Under the pieces are notes generated by a model. The model was given only the letters and a program-made list of their open reading frames with translations. It had not been told where the DNA came from and ran no database searches. A DNA stretch of 40,679 bases from Desulforhopalus sp. (GTDB taxonomy: Bacteria; Desulfobacterota; Desulfobulbia; Desulfobulbales; Desulfocapsaceae), in assembly GCA_023231425.1 (NCBI GenBank), contig JALNVI010000018.1, forward strand, positions 1-40,679. Direction: 5' to 3'. This document shows positions 30,457 to 39,005 of this stretch, in pieces (the first letter of the stretch is position 1; every line of letters starts with the position of its first letter). The translations under genes and the position numbers were made by a program.

Positions 30457-31571
30457 ATCAACCAGTTGAACTCCAGCCGGATGAGACATTTGTCCTCAAT
30501 GTAGGGCCGCAGCATCCTGCTACCCATGGTGTGTTGAGGGTAAAGATGGAGATGAACGGAGAGTATATTGTCCATGCTGAAACCGTCGTTGGCTATATCC
30601 ACCGCATGCATGAAAAGATGGGGGAGGTAAAGCCTTACCCGCAGTTTCTCATGAATCTTTCCCGACTGGATTATCTCGGCGCCATGGGTTACAGCCACTG
30701 CCACGCTCTCTGCGTAGAGAAAGCCGCAGGGATTGAGGTTCCGAAACGTGCCGAGTATATCCGTGTTCTCATGGTCGAACTGAACAGGGTCTCTTCTCAC
30801 CTTGTCTGGCTCGGTGCCTTTATCATGGACCTTGGAGGTTTCACCCCGTTACTTTACACCTTCCAGGCACGGGAACACATTCTCGACATGATGGAGCGAA
30901 TCACCGGTGCCCGTCTCACCTATTGTTATATTCGCTTTGGTGGCGTCAGCAGAGATATCGATGATCAATTCATCCAATCTGCCCGGGATTTCATGCCATA
31001 CATGCGCAAGGAACTCATCAAGTATCATAAGCTCATCACCGGCAACATTATTTTCAAGAAACGGATGGTTGGGATGGGCCATATTTCACCGGAAATGTGT
31101 CGGAAATATGGTGCTTCTTCTGGCGTTGCCCGTGGGGCAGGGATCAATTTTGATGTCCGCCGCAACGAACCGTATTCAGTTTATCCTGAACTTGAATTTG
31201 AAGTTCCGGTATATGATGGCTGCGATAACATGTCCCGTTACATGGTGCGCATGGAGGAAATTGAACAGAGTCTGCGCATTGTCGAGCATGCTCTCGACCA
31301 ACTGCCCGATGGCCCTGTCATGCCGAAGAAAGCGCCCAAAATCATCAAACCGCCAGCAGGCGATTACTACCAGGCAACAGAAACGGCTCGCGGAACCTTC
31401 GGAGTCCGTCTGGTCAGCGACGGCAGCCAGACTCCCTATCGCATGAAACTGCGTTCCCCTACCTATTCCAATATGCACCTCTTTGATGAAGCCTGCAGAG
31501 GGCTGATGATCATGGATGCCATGGCGATGATGGGAACTCTTGATCTGGTTATCCCGGAAATCGACAGATAA
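30453..31571 (+). CDS. nuoD: Complex I subunit D (49 kDa, quinone site)
   Basis: NuoD forms the quinone cavity with NuoB. The 372-residue product begins near FVLNVGPQHPATHGVLRVKM, the beta-hairpin with the quinone-facing histidine, and continues with GYIHRMHEKMGE, LSRLDYLGAMGYSHC and the typical ending MDAMAMMGTLDLVIPEIDR. It lacks the nickel ligands of related hydrogenases at its C-terminus, so it is a complex I and not a hydrogenase subunit. Start overlaps the nuoC stop (ATGA). Confidence 0.96.
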   Translation: MNQPVELQPDETFVLNVGPQHPATHGVLRVKMEMNGEYIVHAETVVGYIHRMHEKMGEVKPYPQFLMNLSRLDYLGAMGYSHCHALCVEKAAGIEVPKRAEYIRVLMVELNRVSSHLVWLGAFIMDLGGFTPLLYTFQAREHILDMMERITGARLTYCYIRFGGVSRDIDDQFIQSARDFMPYMRKELIKYHKLITGNIIFKKRMVGMGHISPEMCRKYGASSGVARGAGINFDVRRNEPYSVYPELEFEVPVYDGCDNMSRYMVRMEEIEQSLRIVEHALDQLPDGPVMPKKAPKIIKPPAGDYYQATETARGTFGVRLVSDGSQTPYRMKLRSPTYSNMHLFDEACRGLMIMDAMAMMGTLDLVIPEIDR

Positions 31572-31580
31572 GAGGTTATT

Positions 31581-32573
31581 ATGATACTTACACTGACAAT
31601 TCTGCTTGCAGTTATCATCGCTATTGCCTGGGCTGCGTTTAACGCGGCCTATCTTGTGCTCGCGGAACGACGCGGGGCAGGGGTAATCCAGCGTCGTCCG
31701 GGACCAAACATCAACGGTCCCTTTGGTCTGCTGCAGCCGCCCCTCGACGGCATCAAGCTGATGGCCAAACAGCTCATCATTCCTGCCGGTGCAGACAGGT
31801 TCATGTACATTAGTGCTCCCGTACTGGTCATGTGCCCGGCGATTATGAGCTTTGTTGCCTTGCCCTATTCAGACTGGCTGCAGGCCCAGAATATTGACGT
31901 TGGTCTGTTGATGGTTTTTGCCTTCGCCTCAATGGGCACCATGGGAACCATCTTTGCCGGCTGGTCTTCACATAATAAATATTCCCTGATGGCCGCAATG
32001 CGCTCTGTTTCTCAAGCGGTGGCCTACGAAATCCCCATGATTCTCACGGCACTGACTATCACCCTGATGGCAGGAACGACGAATCTTAATGCTATCGTTG
32101 CCCAGCAGTCTGAGAATTTTTTTCACTGGAATATTTTCCCTCTGTTCGGGGAAACGCACAATATTTTAATGCCGTTCTCCTTCCTCATCTTTTTTATCTG
32201 CTCCATGGCAGAAACCAACAGGGCTCCTTTTGACCTGGGTGAGGCAGAGGGTGAACTGGTCGCTGGTTTCCACATTGAGTATGGTTCAATGGGATTCGGC
32301 CTTTTTTTCATGGGAGAATATGCTAACATTGTCATAGGAGCCACCCTGGCAACAATTTTCTTCCTTGGAGGCTGGTCCTGCCCCTTTGGCCTTTTCCCGG
32401 GAGTATGGTGGTTCTTAATCAAACTTTATGCCATCATTTTCACCATTATCTGGATCCGCTGGACCTTTCCGCGCACTACTATTTACGGACTCCTGAACCT
32501 CAGCTGGAAGATTCTTATTCCAGCCTCACTTGTTAACCTGCTGCTCACCGCAGGACTGATGAAGGTGTTTTAA
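31581..32573 (+). CDS. nuoH: Complex I subunit H
   Basis: NuoH is the membrane subunit joining the quinone site to the antiporter arm. The 330-residue product has about eight membrane helices, the first-loop signature ERRGAGVIQRRPGPNINGPFGLLQPPLDGIK (partly quoted), the polar SMGTMGTIFAGWSSHNKYSLMAAMRSVSQAVAYE segment with the conserved acidic end, and the loop AETNRAPFDLGEAEGELVAG, rich in the acidic residues of the E-channel. The stop overlaps the nuoI start (TAATG). Confidence 0.96.
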   Translation: MILTLTILLAVIIAIAWAAFNAAYLVLAERRGAGVIQRRPGPNINGPFGLLQPPLDGIKLMAKQLIIPAGADRFMYISAPVLVMCPAIMSFVALPYSDWLQAQNIDVGLLMVFAFASMGTMGTIFAGWSSHNKYSLMAAMRSVSQAVAYEIPMILTALTITLMAGTTNLNAIVAQQSENFFHWNIFPLFGETHNILMPFSFLIFFICSMAETNRAPFDLGEAEGELVAGFHIEYGSMGFGLFFMGEYANIVIGATLATIFFLGGWSCPFGLFPGVWWFLIKLYAIIFTIIWIRWTFPRTTIYGLLNLSWKILIPASLVNLLLTAGLMKVF

Positions 32574-33013
32574 TGATCAACTACTTCCGCGAAATCTTCA
32601 GTGGCCTCTGGAGTCTTTTTGTGGGGATGAAGGTCACCTTTATTGAGGCGTTCTCCCCCAAAGTCACAGTACACTATCCCTATGAAACACTGAAGATGTG
32701 TGATGCCTACCGTGGTCACATTGAACTTATTGAGAATGAAGAAGGGGAACCCAATTGTGTCTGTTGCATGTCGTGTGTCCGCGCCTGCCCTTCCGGGTGT
32801 ATTTCTCTTACCGGAGAAAAGCCGGAGGGAGGGAAAAAAAAGGTGCTGACCAGCTATCATCTTGACTTCACCAGGTGTTCCCTCTGCAGTGCCTGCGTTG
32901 AAGCATGCAACTTTAACGCGATTGAACACAGCAAAGAGTATAATCTGGCGAGCCGCAACAAAGAAGATTTTCACTTCGACCTGCTCGCCCGACTCAGGGA
33001 GAGAAACCAATGA
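32573..33013 (+). CDS. nuoI: Complex I subunit I (two 4Fe-4S clusters)
   Basis: NuoI carries clusters N6a and N6b between the electron entry module and NuoB. The 146-residue product has CxxCxxCxxxCP at residues 62-73 (CVCCMSCVRACP) and CxxCxxCxxxC at 102-112 (CSLCSACVEAC). The second motif ends in Asn instead of the usual Pro. Start overlaps the nuoH stop, stop overlaps the nuoJ start. Presence of NuoI without NuoEFG means electrons must arrive from another partner. Confidence 0.95.
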   Translation: MINYFREIFSGLWSLFVGMKVTFIEAFSPKVTVHYPYETLKMCDAYRGHIELIENEEGEPNCVCCMSCVRACPSGCISLTGEKPEGGKKKVLTSYHLDFTRCSLCSACVEACNFNAIEHSKEYNLASRNKEDFHFDLLARLRERNQ

Positions 33014-33552
33014 TACCCTTAGATACAGCCCCATCGATTTTCTCCGTGAACGGTGTGGTAGGAGTTGTCTTTCTCATTAACATCGGAGTTACCCTTGCGG
33101 GGGGTGTTGCAGTTGCTTTTTCTAAAAAAGTTATCAACGCTGTAGCCGGACTGATCGTCTGTTTTGTGGGAGTTGCAGGACTTTATTTCTTTCTCAACTC
33201 AATTTTTGTCTCCATGATGCAAATTTTGATTTATGTCGGAGCAGTAGCCATTACCATCTCCTTTGCAGTCATGCTGGCCGCACCGGAAGAGAAACTGGAA
33301 AGCACCCGTCGAGGAGTAATCGCCGGCCCTCCTGGTATTATCAGCGCAATTTTGCTCTGCATCAGTTTTTCCGCTCTTTCTGTCGGTTACACGTGGCAAC
33401 CACTGGAGCGTATTAACGACGGCTCCATGAAAAGCATCGGGGTTGAATTGCTTACCAACTATTCCATGGTTTTTGAATTGATCTCCATCGTTCTCCTCAT
33501 CGCGATCCTCGGTGCGCTGGTGATCGCCCGCACAAGGAGGGAAGACGCATGA
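33010..33552 (+). CDS. nuoJ: Complex I subunit J
   Basis: A 180-residue membrane subunit with about five helices. The segment FVSMMQILIYVGAVAITISFAVML (in part) is the NuoJ signature, including the pi-bulge helix 3 used in coupling. It overlaps nuoI and nuoK by four bases at either end. Confidence 0.93.
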   Translation: MIPLDTAPSIFSVNGVVGVVFLINIGVTLAGGVAVAFSKKVINAVAGLIVCFVGVAGLYFFLNSIFVSMMQILIYVGAVAITISFAVMLAAPEEKLESTRRGVIAGPPGIISAILLCISFSALSVGYTWQPLERINDGSMKSIGVELLTNYSMVFELISIVLLIAILGALVIARTRREDA

Positions 33553-33875
33553 GTATTCTCGGACTCTATAATCAACTGGACTGTTTCCTGATTCTTGGAG
33601 CAGTTCTTTTTGCCCTTGGTGTTTACGGGGTTCTCGCCCAGCAGTCCTTTATCGGCATGCTCATTGCCTCAGAGTTGATTCTGGTTGGAGCCGCTGTCAA
33701 TTTCATGGCATTCAATCGATTCCTCGCCCCCGACCCGGTCACCGGCCAGGTCTTTGCCCTTTTCATCATGGCCGTGGCTGCCGCCGAGGCTGCAATCGGC
33801 CTGAGCATCATTATTGCCATCTACAGGCATTACCACTCGATTGATGCTGAAGATGCTGTTCAACTCAAAGGTTAA
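33549..33875 (+). CDS. nuoK: Complex I subunit K
   Basis: A 108-residue membrane subunit with three helices. The two membrane glutamates needed for proton transfer are seen in LIASELILVGAAVNF and AVAAAEAAIGLSII. It shares distant kinship with MrpC. ATGA overlap with nuoJ; the next gene starts 17 bases later after AAGGAG. Confidence 0.95.
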   Translation: MSILGLYNQLDCFLILGAVLFALGVYGVLAQQSFIGMLIASELILVGAAVNFMAFNRFLAPDPVTGQVFALFIMAVAAAEAAIGLSIIIAIYRHYHSIDAEDAVQLKG

Positions 33876-33892
33876 TCAAGGAGCTGTCTGAG

Positions 33893-35356
33893 ATGGATTA
33901 TTCACTTATTCTGGCCCTGCTCCTTCCCCTCGGGGGAACTATCGGGGTGCTTCTTAACGGAAACAGGCCAAATGTGCGGGAAGCGATCTCCAGTGTCACC
34001 TCGCTTCTGCTGTTGGTGACTGTCGGGGGGATGGTTCCTTCTATCCTGCACGGCAAGGTTTTGAAGCTGGAACTTTTTTCACTTCTGCCCGGCGTGTCTG
34101 TCACTCTGCGGGCAGATGCAATGTCGATGATATTTGCCTTCGTTGCATCCTCGCTCTGGACCATCGCTGTATTTTATTCTCTCGGCTACATGCGCAGCCT
34201 GAAAGAACATGCACAAACCCGTTTCAATGCCAGTTTCGCGCTGGCAATCTTCGGAGCCATCGGTGTCGCCTTTTCAGACAATCTCTTCACCATGTATCTT
34301 TTTTATGAGATTGTTTCCATTTGCACCTATCCGCTGGTTGCCCATCACCAGGATGAGGAAGGATACAACGGAGCACGCAAGTACATTGTCTACCTGACAG
34401 GAACAGCAAAACTTTTCCTGCTGCCGGCGATCATCCTCATTTATGTTCTTACAGGTTCTCTTGATTTTGCGTCAAACTGCACAACGGGCATCTTCCCGGC
34501 CGGGGTTAACTCGACGCTGGTTACCATGCTCTATATCTTCTGTCTGTTCGGATTCGCCAAGAACGGTATCATGCCCCTCCACCACTGGCTTCCCGGAGCA
34601 ATGGTTGCACCAACACCGGTTTCAGCACTGTTGCATGCAGTGGCTGTGGTAAAAGTCGGGGTTTTTTGCACCACCCGCACCATGCTCTATGTCTTCGGCA
34701 CAGATCTCATGTCACTGCTCAATCTCGGGATCCCCACAGCGTGGTTTGTCAGCTTCACTATTCTCGCGGCATCCATTATCGCCCTCTCTAAAGATAATCT
34801 GAAAGCACGACTGGCGTACTCAACCGTAAGTCAACTCAGTTATATTATCCTTGGTGTCGCTTTGCTTACCACCCCAGGGATTCAAGGCGGGCTGATTCAT
34901 ATCGTCAACCACGCATTTGCCAAAATTACTCTCTTCTTTTGTGCCGGGGCAATTTTCGTCGTCACCCAGAAGAAACTCGTCTCTGAACTTGATGGCCTCG
35001 GGCGGGCCATGCCCTTCACCTTCGGGGCTTTTTTCCTTGCATCCCTGACCATGATAGGTGTACCTCCTGCCGCCGGTTTTATTACGAAATGGGATTTGTT
35101 GATAGGGGCGCTTGATGCCAATCAGATCGGCATTATCCTCGTGTTGATCACCTCAACAATTCTTAATGCAGCCTACTTTCTGCCAGTCACCTACCGGGCC
35201 TTTTTTGCCAAACCTGCCAACGGGGTGGTATACGACAGTGTCAAAGAAGCACCACTGGCAATGCTGGTACCGATTGTAATCGCAGCTGCAGTTTCTATTA
35301 TCATTGGAATTTATCCAAACTTCATGTTGCAATTTGCCAAGGCGGTGACAGGATGA
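33893..35356 (+). CDS. Extra MrpD/NuoM-like antiporter subunit in the nuo operon
   Basis: The 487-residue protein has about 14 membrane helices and the antiporter family core: helix-5 Glu in LFYEIVSICTYPL, helix-7 Lys in FAKNGIMPLHHWLPGAMVAPTPVSALLHA (in part), Lys in VVKVGVF and helix-12 Lys in AAGFITKWDLL. It has no C-terminal lateral helix, so it is not NuoL itself. Since true nuoM and nuoN follow and a NuoL-like protein with lateral helix is two genes on, this is a fourth antiporter-type subunit. It probably adds an ion channel to the membrane arm, or works as an Mrp-like Na+/H+ unit attached to it. AAGGAG stands nine bases before the ATG. Confidence 0.88.
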   Translation: MDYSLILALLLPLGGTIGVLLNGNRPNVREAISSVTSLLLLVTVGGMVPSILHGKVLKLELFSLLPGVSVTLRADAMSMIFAFVASSLWTIAVFYSLGYMRSLKEHAQTRFNASFALAIFGAIGVAFSDNLFTMYLFYEIVSICTYPLVAHHQDEEGYNGARKYIVYLTGTAKLFLLPAIILIYVLTGSLDFASNCTTGIFPAGVNSTLVTMLYIFCLFGFAKNGIMPLHHWLPGAMVAPTPVSALLHAVAVVKVGVFCTTRTMLYVFGTDLMSLLNLGIPTAWFVSFTILAASIIALSKDNLKARLAYSTVSQLSYIILGVALLTTPGIQGGLIHIVNHAFAKITLFFCAGAIFVVTQKKLVSELDGLGRAMPFTFGAFFLASLTMIGVPPAAGFITKWDLLIGALDANQIGIILVLITSTILNAAYFLPVTYRAFFAKPANGVVYDSVKEAPLAMLVPIVIAAAVSIIIGIYPNFMLQFAKAVTG

Positions 35357-35607
35357 TTGCGGGATTCTTTGAAATGCTCAACAGGAACGGGCTGATAGTG
35401 CGTCTTTTTTGCTACCTTTTTGCAGCAGTCGTGCTTTTTTATACCCTCTTTTTTGTCCACCATGCACACCCCCATACCTGGCTGGAGGCGAATATTCCGG
35501 CCTTCTGGACAATCTTCACCTTAATTGCCTGTGTAGTGCTGGCTGGTATTGCTCGAATATACGGGGCAGCAGGAATCAAACGGAAAGAGGACTATTATGA
35601 CATCTGA
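35353..35607 (+). CDS. Small membrane protein between antiporter subunits
   Basis: An 84-residue protein with two predicted membrane helices (about 16-36 and 49-69), a histidine-rich turn between them (VHHAHPHTW) and a charged C-terminus (GIKRKEDYYDI). No family was recognised. Its ATG overlaps the previous stop by four bases and its end overlaps the next start by 11 bases, so it is translated as part of the operon and made in step with the antiporter subunits. It may be an accessory subunit that fits the extra antiporter module into the membrane arm; this is inference. Confidence 0.8.
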   Translation: MIAGFFEMLNRNGLIVRLFCYLFAAVVLFYTLFFVHHAHPHTWLEANIPAFWTIFTLIACVVLAGIARIYGAAGIKRKEDYYDI

Positions 35608-37387
35608 TTTTTTCATACATCCCTCCCTCCTCCTGATCATCGGCGCAGTGCTCCTGCCGTTGACAAAGGACTTGACACGTCGGGGGCTTCTGCTTGTCGT
35701 GCCATTGATTGTTTTCATTGATGTCATGGTGCTTAATACCAATTCCGGTATGCATGGAGTCGTCACTTTCATGGGGAGCTGGACGCTGACATTTGGTCGG
35801 GTAGACAGTCTCTCGTCGATATTCGGCTTTATCATGGCGCTGATGTGTATCATCGGCACCATTTACAGTTTGAATGTGAAAAATGTCTGGGTACAGGTTG
35901 CGGCATGGTTTTATGTCGCAGGCAGTCTTGGAGCCATTTACTGCGGCGATTACCTCACACTCTTTCTTTTCTGGGAAATGATGGCTGTTGCCTCAACGTT
36001 CCTTGTCTGGTGCAATAAGGAAGAGGGCGCACTTCAAGCTGGCTATCGTTATCTTCTGATTCATACAACCGGAGGAGTAATTCTCCTGCTCGGTTTTGTC
36101 CTCCGCTATCAGGCGGTGGGCAACATGGATTTTGTTTTGCTCAACGAAAACTCCACCCATCTGTATACATGGCTGATCATGGCCGGGTTGATGCTTAACG
36201 CCGCCGTCTTCCCGCTTCACTCCTGGCTGCCGGATGCCTATTCCAAGGCCAGCGTCGCCGGTGCAGTTTTCATGTGCGCATTCACCACAAAAACAGCTGT
36301 TTACGCACTTGCAAGAGGATTTGCCGGGTTTGATATCCTTATCTATCTCGGCGTCTTCATGGCAATTTACGGCATCGTTTACGCCATGATGGAGAATGAC
36401 ATCCGCCGCCTGCTTGCCTGGGAGATTGTTTCACAGGTCGGGTACATGGTAGCCGGAGTCGGGATCGGTACTGCACTGGCAATTAACGGCACCTGCGCCC
36501 ATGCCTTTGCCCATATCCTTTACAAAAGTCTGCTCTTCATGGCAGCCGGTGCCGTGGTTCACGCCACAGGGAAATCCAAACTTACTGAGCTTGGCGGGCT
36601 GTGTCGAAGAATGCCAATGACCCTGATTTTTCTTCTCGTTGGCGGGGTATCTGTTTCCGCCTTTCCCTGGTTCTCCGGATTTGTCAGCAAGTCAATGATC
36701 ATTACTGCCAGCTTTGAAGACCATCTGATCATCACCGGTTTCCTGTTGTCGATGGTTTCTGTTGGAACCTTCTTCGTAGCCGGTCTGCGACTGCCCTACT
36801 ACCTTTTCTTCGGCGAAAGCCGCTGTTCAGAGGAGACAATGCAAAAGGCAGTCGATCCGCCGTGGAATATGACACTGGCCATGACCATTGCTGCAGGACT
36901 CTGTCTCATGGTCGGCTGTTATCTGCCATTCCTTTATAATATGCTCCCCTATGCAGTGGAGTATAATCCTTATAATACAGGCCACGTTGTTGAAACCCTG
37001 CAGATTATCGCTTTTACAGCTCTGGCGTTCATTTTTCTGAAAGGTTTTGTCAAACCGACAAATACCATCAGCCTTGACCTGGACTGGTTCTATCGTCGTG
37101 GTGGACAATATTTTCTCAAGCTTGCCTCCGGCCCGATTCAGAGTTTGGATACCGCCTGGGGAAAATTGTACAAAACTGTTGGGATGACTGATCTGCTAGC
37201 TTCTGCAAAGTTCTGGTCATGGTTTGACTGGAATGTTATTGATACCATCGTCGACGGGACAGCCCGCAGTGTTCTGGGAATCGGACGCCGAATGACGGTT
37301 GTACTGCAGAAGGGACAGATTCAACAGACGCTCTATATTTCTCTAACCTTCGCAGCGATTTTATTGACAGCTTTTGTCTGGCTCTGA
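35597..37387 (+). CDS. nuoL: NuoL-like subunit with MrpD-type antiporter core
   Basis: The 596-residue protein combines an MrpD-like core with a NuoL-type C-terminus. Core: helix-5 Glu in LFLFWEMMAVAS, NAAVFPLHSWLPDAY, AFTTKTAVYALAR and helix-12 Lys in SGFVSKSMI. The usual helix-7 Lys (K-x4-PLHxW) is Asn here. After about residue 450 comes a long part with WFDWNVIDTIVDGTARSV and VVLQKGQIQQTLYISLTF, which matches the amphipathic lateral helix and anchoring helix of NuoL. Start ATG 35597 follows GAGGA at five bases; it overlaps the small gene by 11 bases. It probably forms the distal end of the membrane arm. Confidence 0.85.
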   Translation: MTSDFFIHPSLLLIIGAVLLPLTKDLTRRGLLLVVPLIVFIDVMVLNTNSGMHGVVTFMGSWTLTFGRVDSLSSIFGFIMALMCIIGTIYSLNVKNVWVQVAAWFYVAGSLGAIYCGDYLTLFLFWEMMAVASTFLVWCNKEEGALQAGYRYLLIHTTGGVILLLGFVLRYQAVGNMDFVLLNENSTHLYTWLIMAGLMLNAAVFPLHSWLPDAYSKASVAGAVFMCAFTTKTAVYALARGFAGFDILIYLGVFMAIYGIVYAMMENDIRRLLAWEIVSQVGYMVAGVGIGTALAINGTCAHAFAHILYKSLLFMAAGAVVHATGKSKLTELGGLCRRMPMTLIFLLVGGVSVSAFPWFSGFVSKSMIITASFEDHLIITGFLLSMVSVGTFFVAGLRLPYYLFFGESRCSEETMQKAVDPPWNMTLAMTIAAGLCLMVGCYLPFLYNMLPYAVEYNPYNTGHVVETLQIIAFTALAFIFLKGFVKPTNTISLDLDWFYRRGGQYFLKLASGPIQSLDTAWGKLYKTVGMTDLLASAKFWSWFDWNVIDTIVDGTARSVLGIGRRMTVVLQKGQIQQTLYISLTFAAILLTAFVWL

Positions 37388-37430
37388 TGGATTGACATTT
37401 CACTAAGTTTCAAAGAAAGGATCATATTCG

Positions 37431-38978
37431 ATGGATCAATTACTTTTAAACTCCGGTTTTCCCATCCTCAGCGTGCTGATCTTCCTGCCGATGCTGGGAG
37501 CCCTGGCTCTCCTTTTCATCAAGAATGAGGAGAATTGCCGCCGGACGGCACTGGTTTTCACCGCAGCTGTCGCTCTGTTGTCGTTGACGCTGCTTTCCGG
37601 TTTCGACTCAACAACTGCCAGGTTTCAATTTGTTGAAATGAAACCATGGGTTCAGGCTTTCAATATCAATTATACGGTGGGAGTTGACGGCATCTCAATC
37701 CTGCTGCTGCTCCTCACCACGCTGATCATGCCGTTCTGTGTGCTGGTATCCTGGACCTATATCAAGAAAAGAGTTCGGGCTTTCATGATCTGCCTGCTCA
37801 TCATGGAAACCGCCATGATTGGGGTTTTTGCTGCACTTGACTTCGTTCTTTTCTATGTCATGTGGGAGGCAATGCTTATTCCCATGTACCTGCTGATCGG
37901 CATATGGGGAGGACCACGGCGCATCTATGCCTCTGTCAAGTTTTTCCTCTACACCCTGGCCGGATCTGTTCTGCTGCTGGTGGCAATTATCTGGCTCTAC
38001 ATGCAGAATGGGTATAGCTTTTTCATCCCCGACATGATGTGGCAAAATTATTCCACTACCGCACAGATGTTTCTTTTTCTTGCGTTTTTCCTCGCCTTTG
38101 CCATTAAAGTACCAATGTTTCCGTTCCACACCTGGCTGCCGGCGGCGCACGTTGAAGCTCCTGCCGCAGGATCGGTTATTCTTGCCAGTCTCCTGTTGAA
38201 AATGGGCGCCTATGGTTTTCTCCGCTTTGCTCTGCCCATTACTCCGGAAGCAACCGCAGTCATGATTCCCTGGATTCTGTGGCTGTCGATTATCGGAATT
38301 ATTTACGGTGGTTTTACAGCCCTCGCCCAGTCCGATATGAAAAAACTGATCGCATACTCGTCAGTTGGTCATATGGGCTTTATTACCCTTGGAATATTTA
38401 CCCTCAATATTGATGGTATCGAAGGTGCTGTTTTACAGATGATCAACCACGGTGTCACCACCGGTGCACTTTTTCTCTGTATCGGAATGATTTATGAGCG
38501 TACCCACAGCCGTGACATTGAATCTGCAACGGGTATCGGGAAATACATGCCGGTGTATATAACCTTTTTTACCTTTTTCTCCCTTGCAGCCTTTGCGTTC
38601 CCTGGAACCAACGGCTTTGTCGGAGAATTCATGATCATCGCAGGAGCATTCAAATACAGTCTTTCCCAGGGAAATTTTCCGTGGCTTGCTCTCGCATCCA
38701 TCCCTGGAGCTGTTCTTGCGGCGGCATACATGCTGCGCATGCTGCAGAGGAAAATCTGGGGACGTGAACACAATCCAGACAACTCCTGGCTCAAAGAACA
38801 TGACTTGAATACTCGAGAAATTATAACTCTGGCCCCCTTTCTTCTCTTTGTCTTGTGGGTCGGACTCGCCCCGAAACCATTTCTGAATATAATGCACACC
38901 AGTGTAAGTGCACTGATTCAGAATTTCGCAACCTGCCAGGCAAAAGCTGTGGCAATAGCCGGGACTGTCCTGAACTAA
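37431..38978 (+). CDS. nuoM: Complex I subunit M
   Basis: The 515-residue protein is a standard NuoM: NYTVGVDGISILLLLLTTL, helix-5 Glu in YVMWEAMLIPMYLLIG, helix-7 Lys in AIKVPMFPFHTWLPAAHVEAP and LLLKMGAYGFLR, and helix-12 Glu in NGFVGEFMIIAG, where other antiporter subunits have Lys. About 14 membrane helices. AAGGAT eight bases before the ATG. Confidence 0.96.
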   Translation: MDQLLLNSGFPILSVLIFLPMLGALALLFIKNEENCRRTALVFTAAVALLSLTLLSGFDSTTARFQFVEMKPWVQAFNINYTVGVDGISILLLLLTTLIMPFCVLVSWTYIKKRVRAFMICLLIMETAMIGVFAALDFVLFYVMWEAMLIPMYLLIGIWGGPRRIYASVKFFLYTLAGSVLLLVAIIWLYMQNGYSFFIPDMMWQNYSTTAQMFLFLAFFLAFAIKVPMFPFHTWLPAAHVEAPAAGSVILASLLLKMGAYGFLRFALPITPEATAVMIPWILWLSIIGIIYGGFTALAQSDMKKLIAYSSVGHMGFITLGIFTLNIDGIEGAVLQMINHGVTTGALFLCIGMIYERTHSRDIESATGIGKYMPVYITFFTFFSLAAFAFPGTNGFVGEFMIIAGAFKYSLSQGNFPWLALASIPGAVLAAAYMLRMLQRKIWGREHNPDNSWLKEHDLNTREIITLAPFLLFVLWVGLAPKPFLNIMHTSVSALIQNFATCQAKAVAIAGTVLN

Positions 38979-39005
38979 TTAAAGGAATTTGAAAAGGTAA
39001 TTACG

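Noticed and set aside
30453..31571. Group 4 NiFe hydrogenase large subunit instead of NuoD
   Set aside because: The CxxC nickel-ligand pairs at both ends of hydrogenase large subunits are absent, and the sequence carries NuoD quinone-site features.
33893..37387. Independent Mrp antiporter operon inserted in the nuo genes
   Set aside because: Only MrpD-like proteins are present; MrpA, B, E, F and G are missing, overlaps tie the genes to nuo, and one of them has the NuoL lateral helix.
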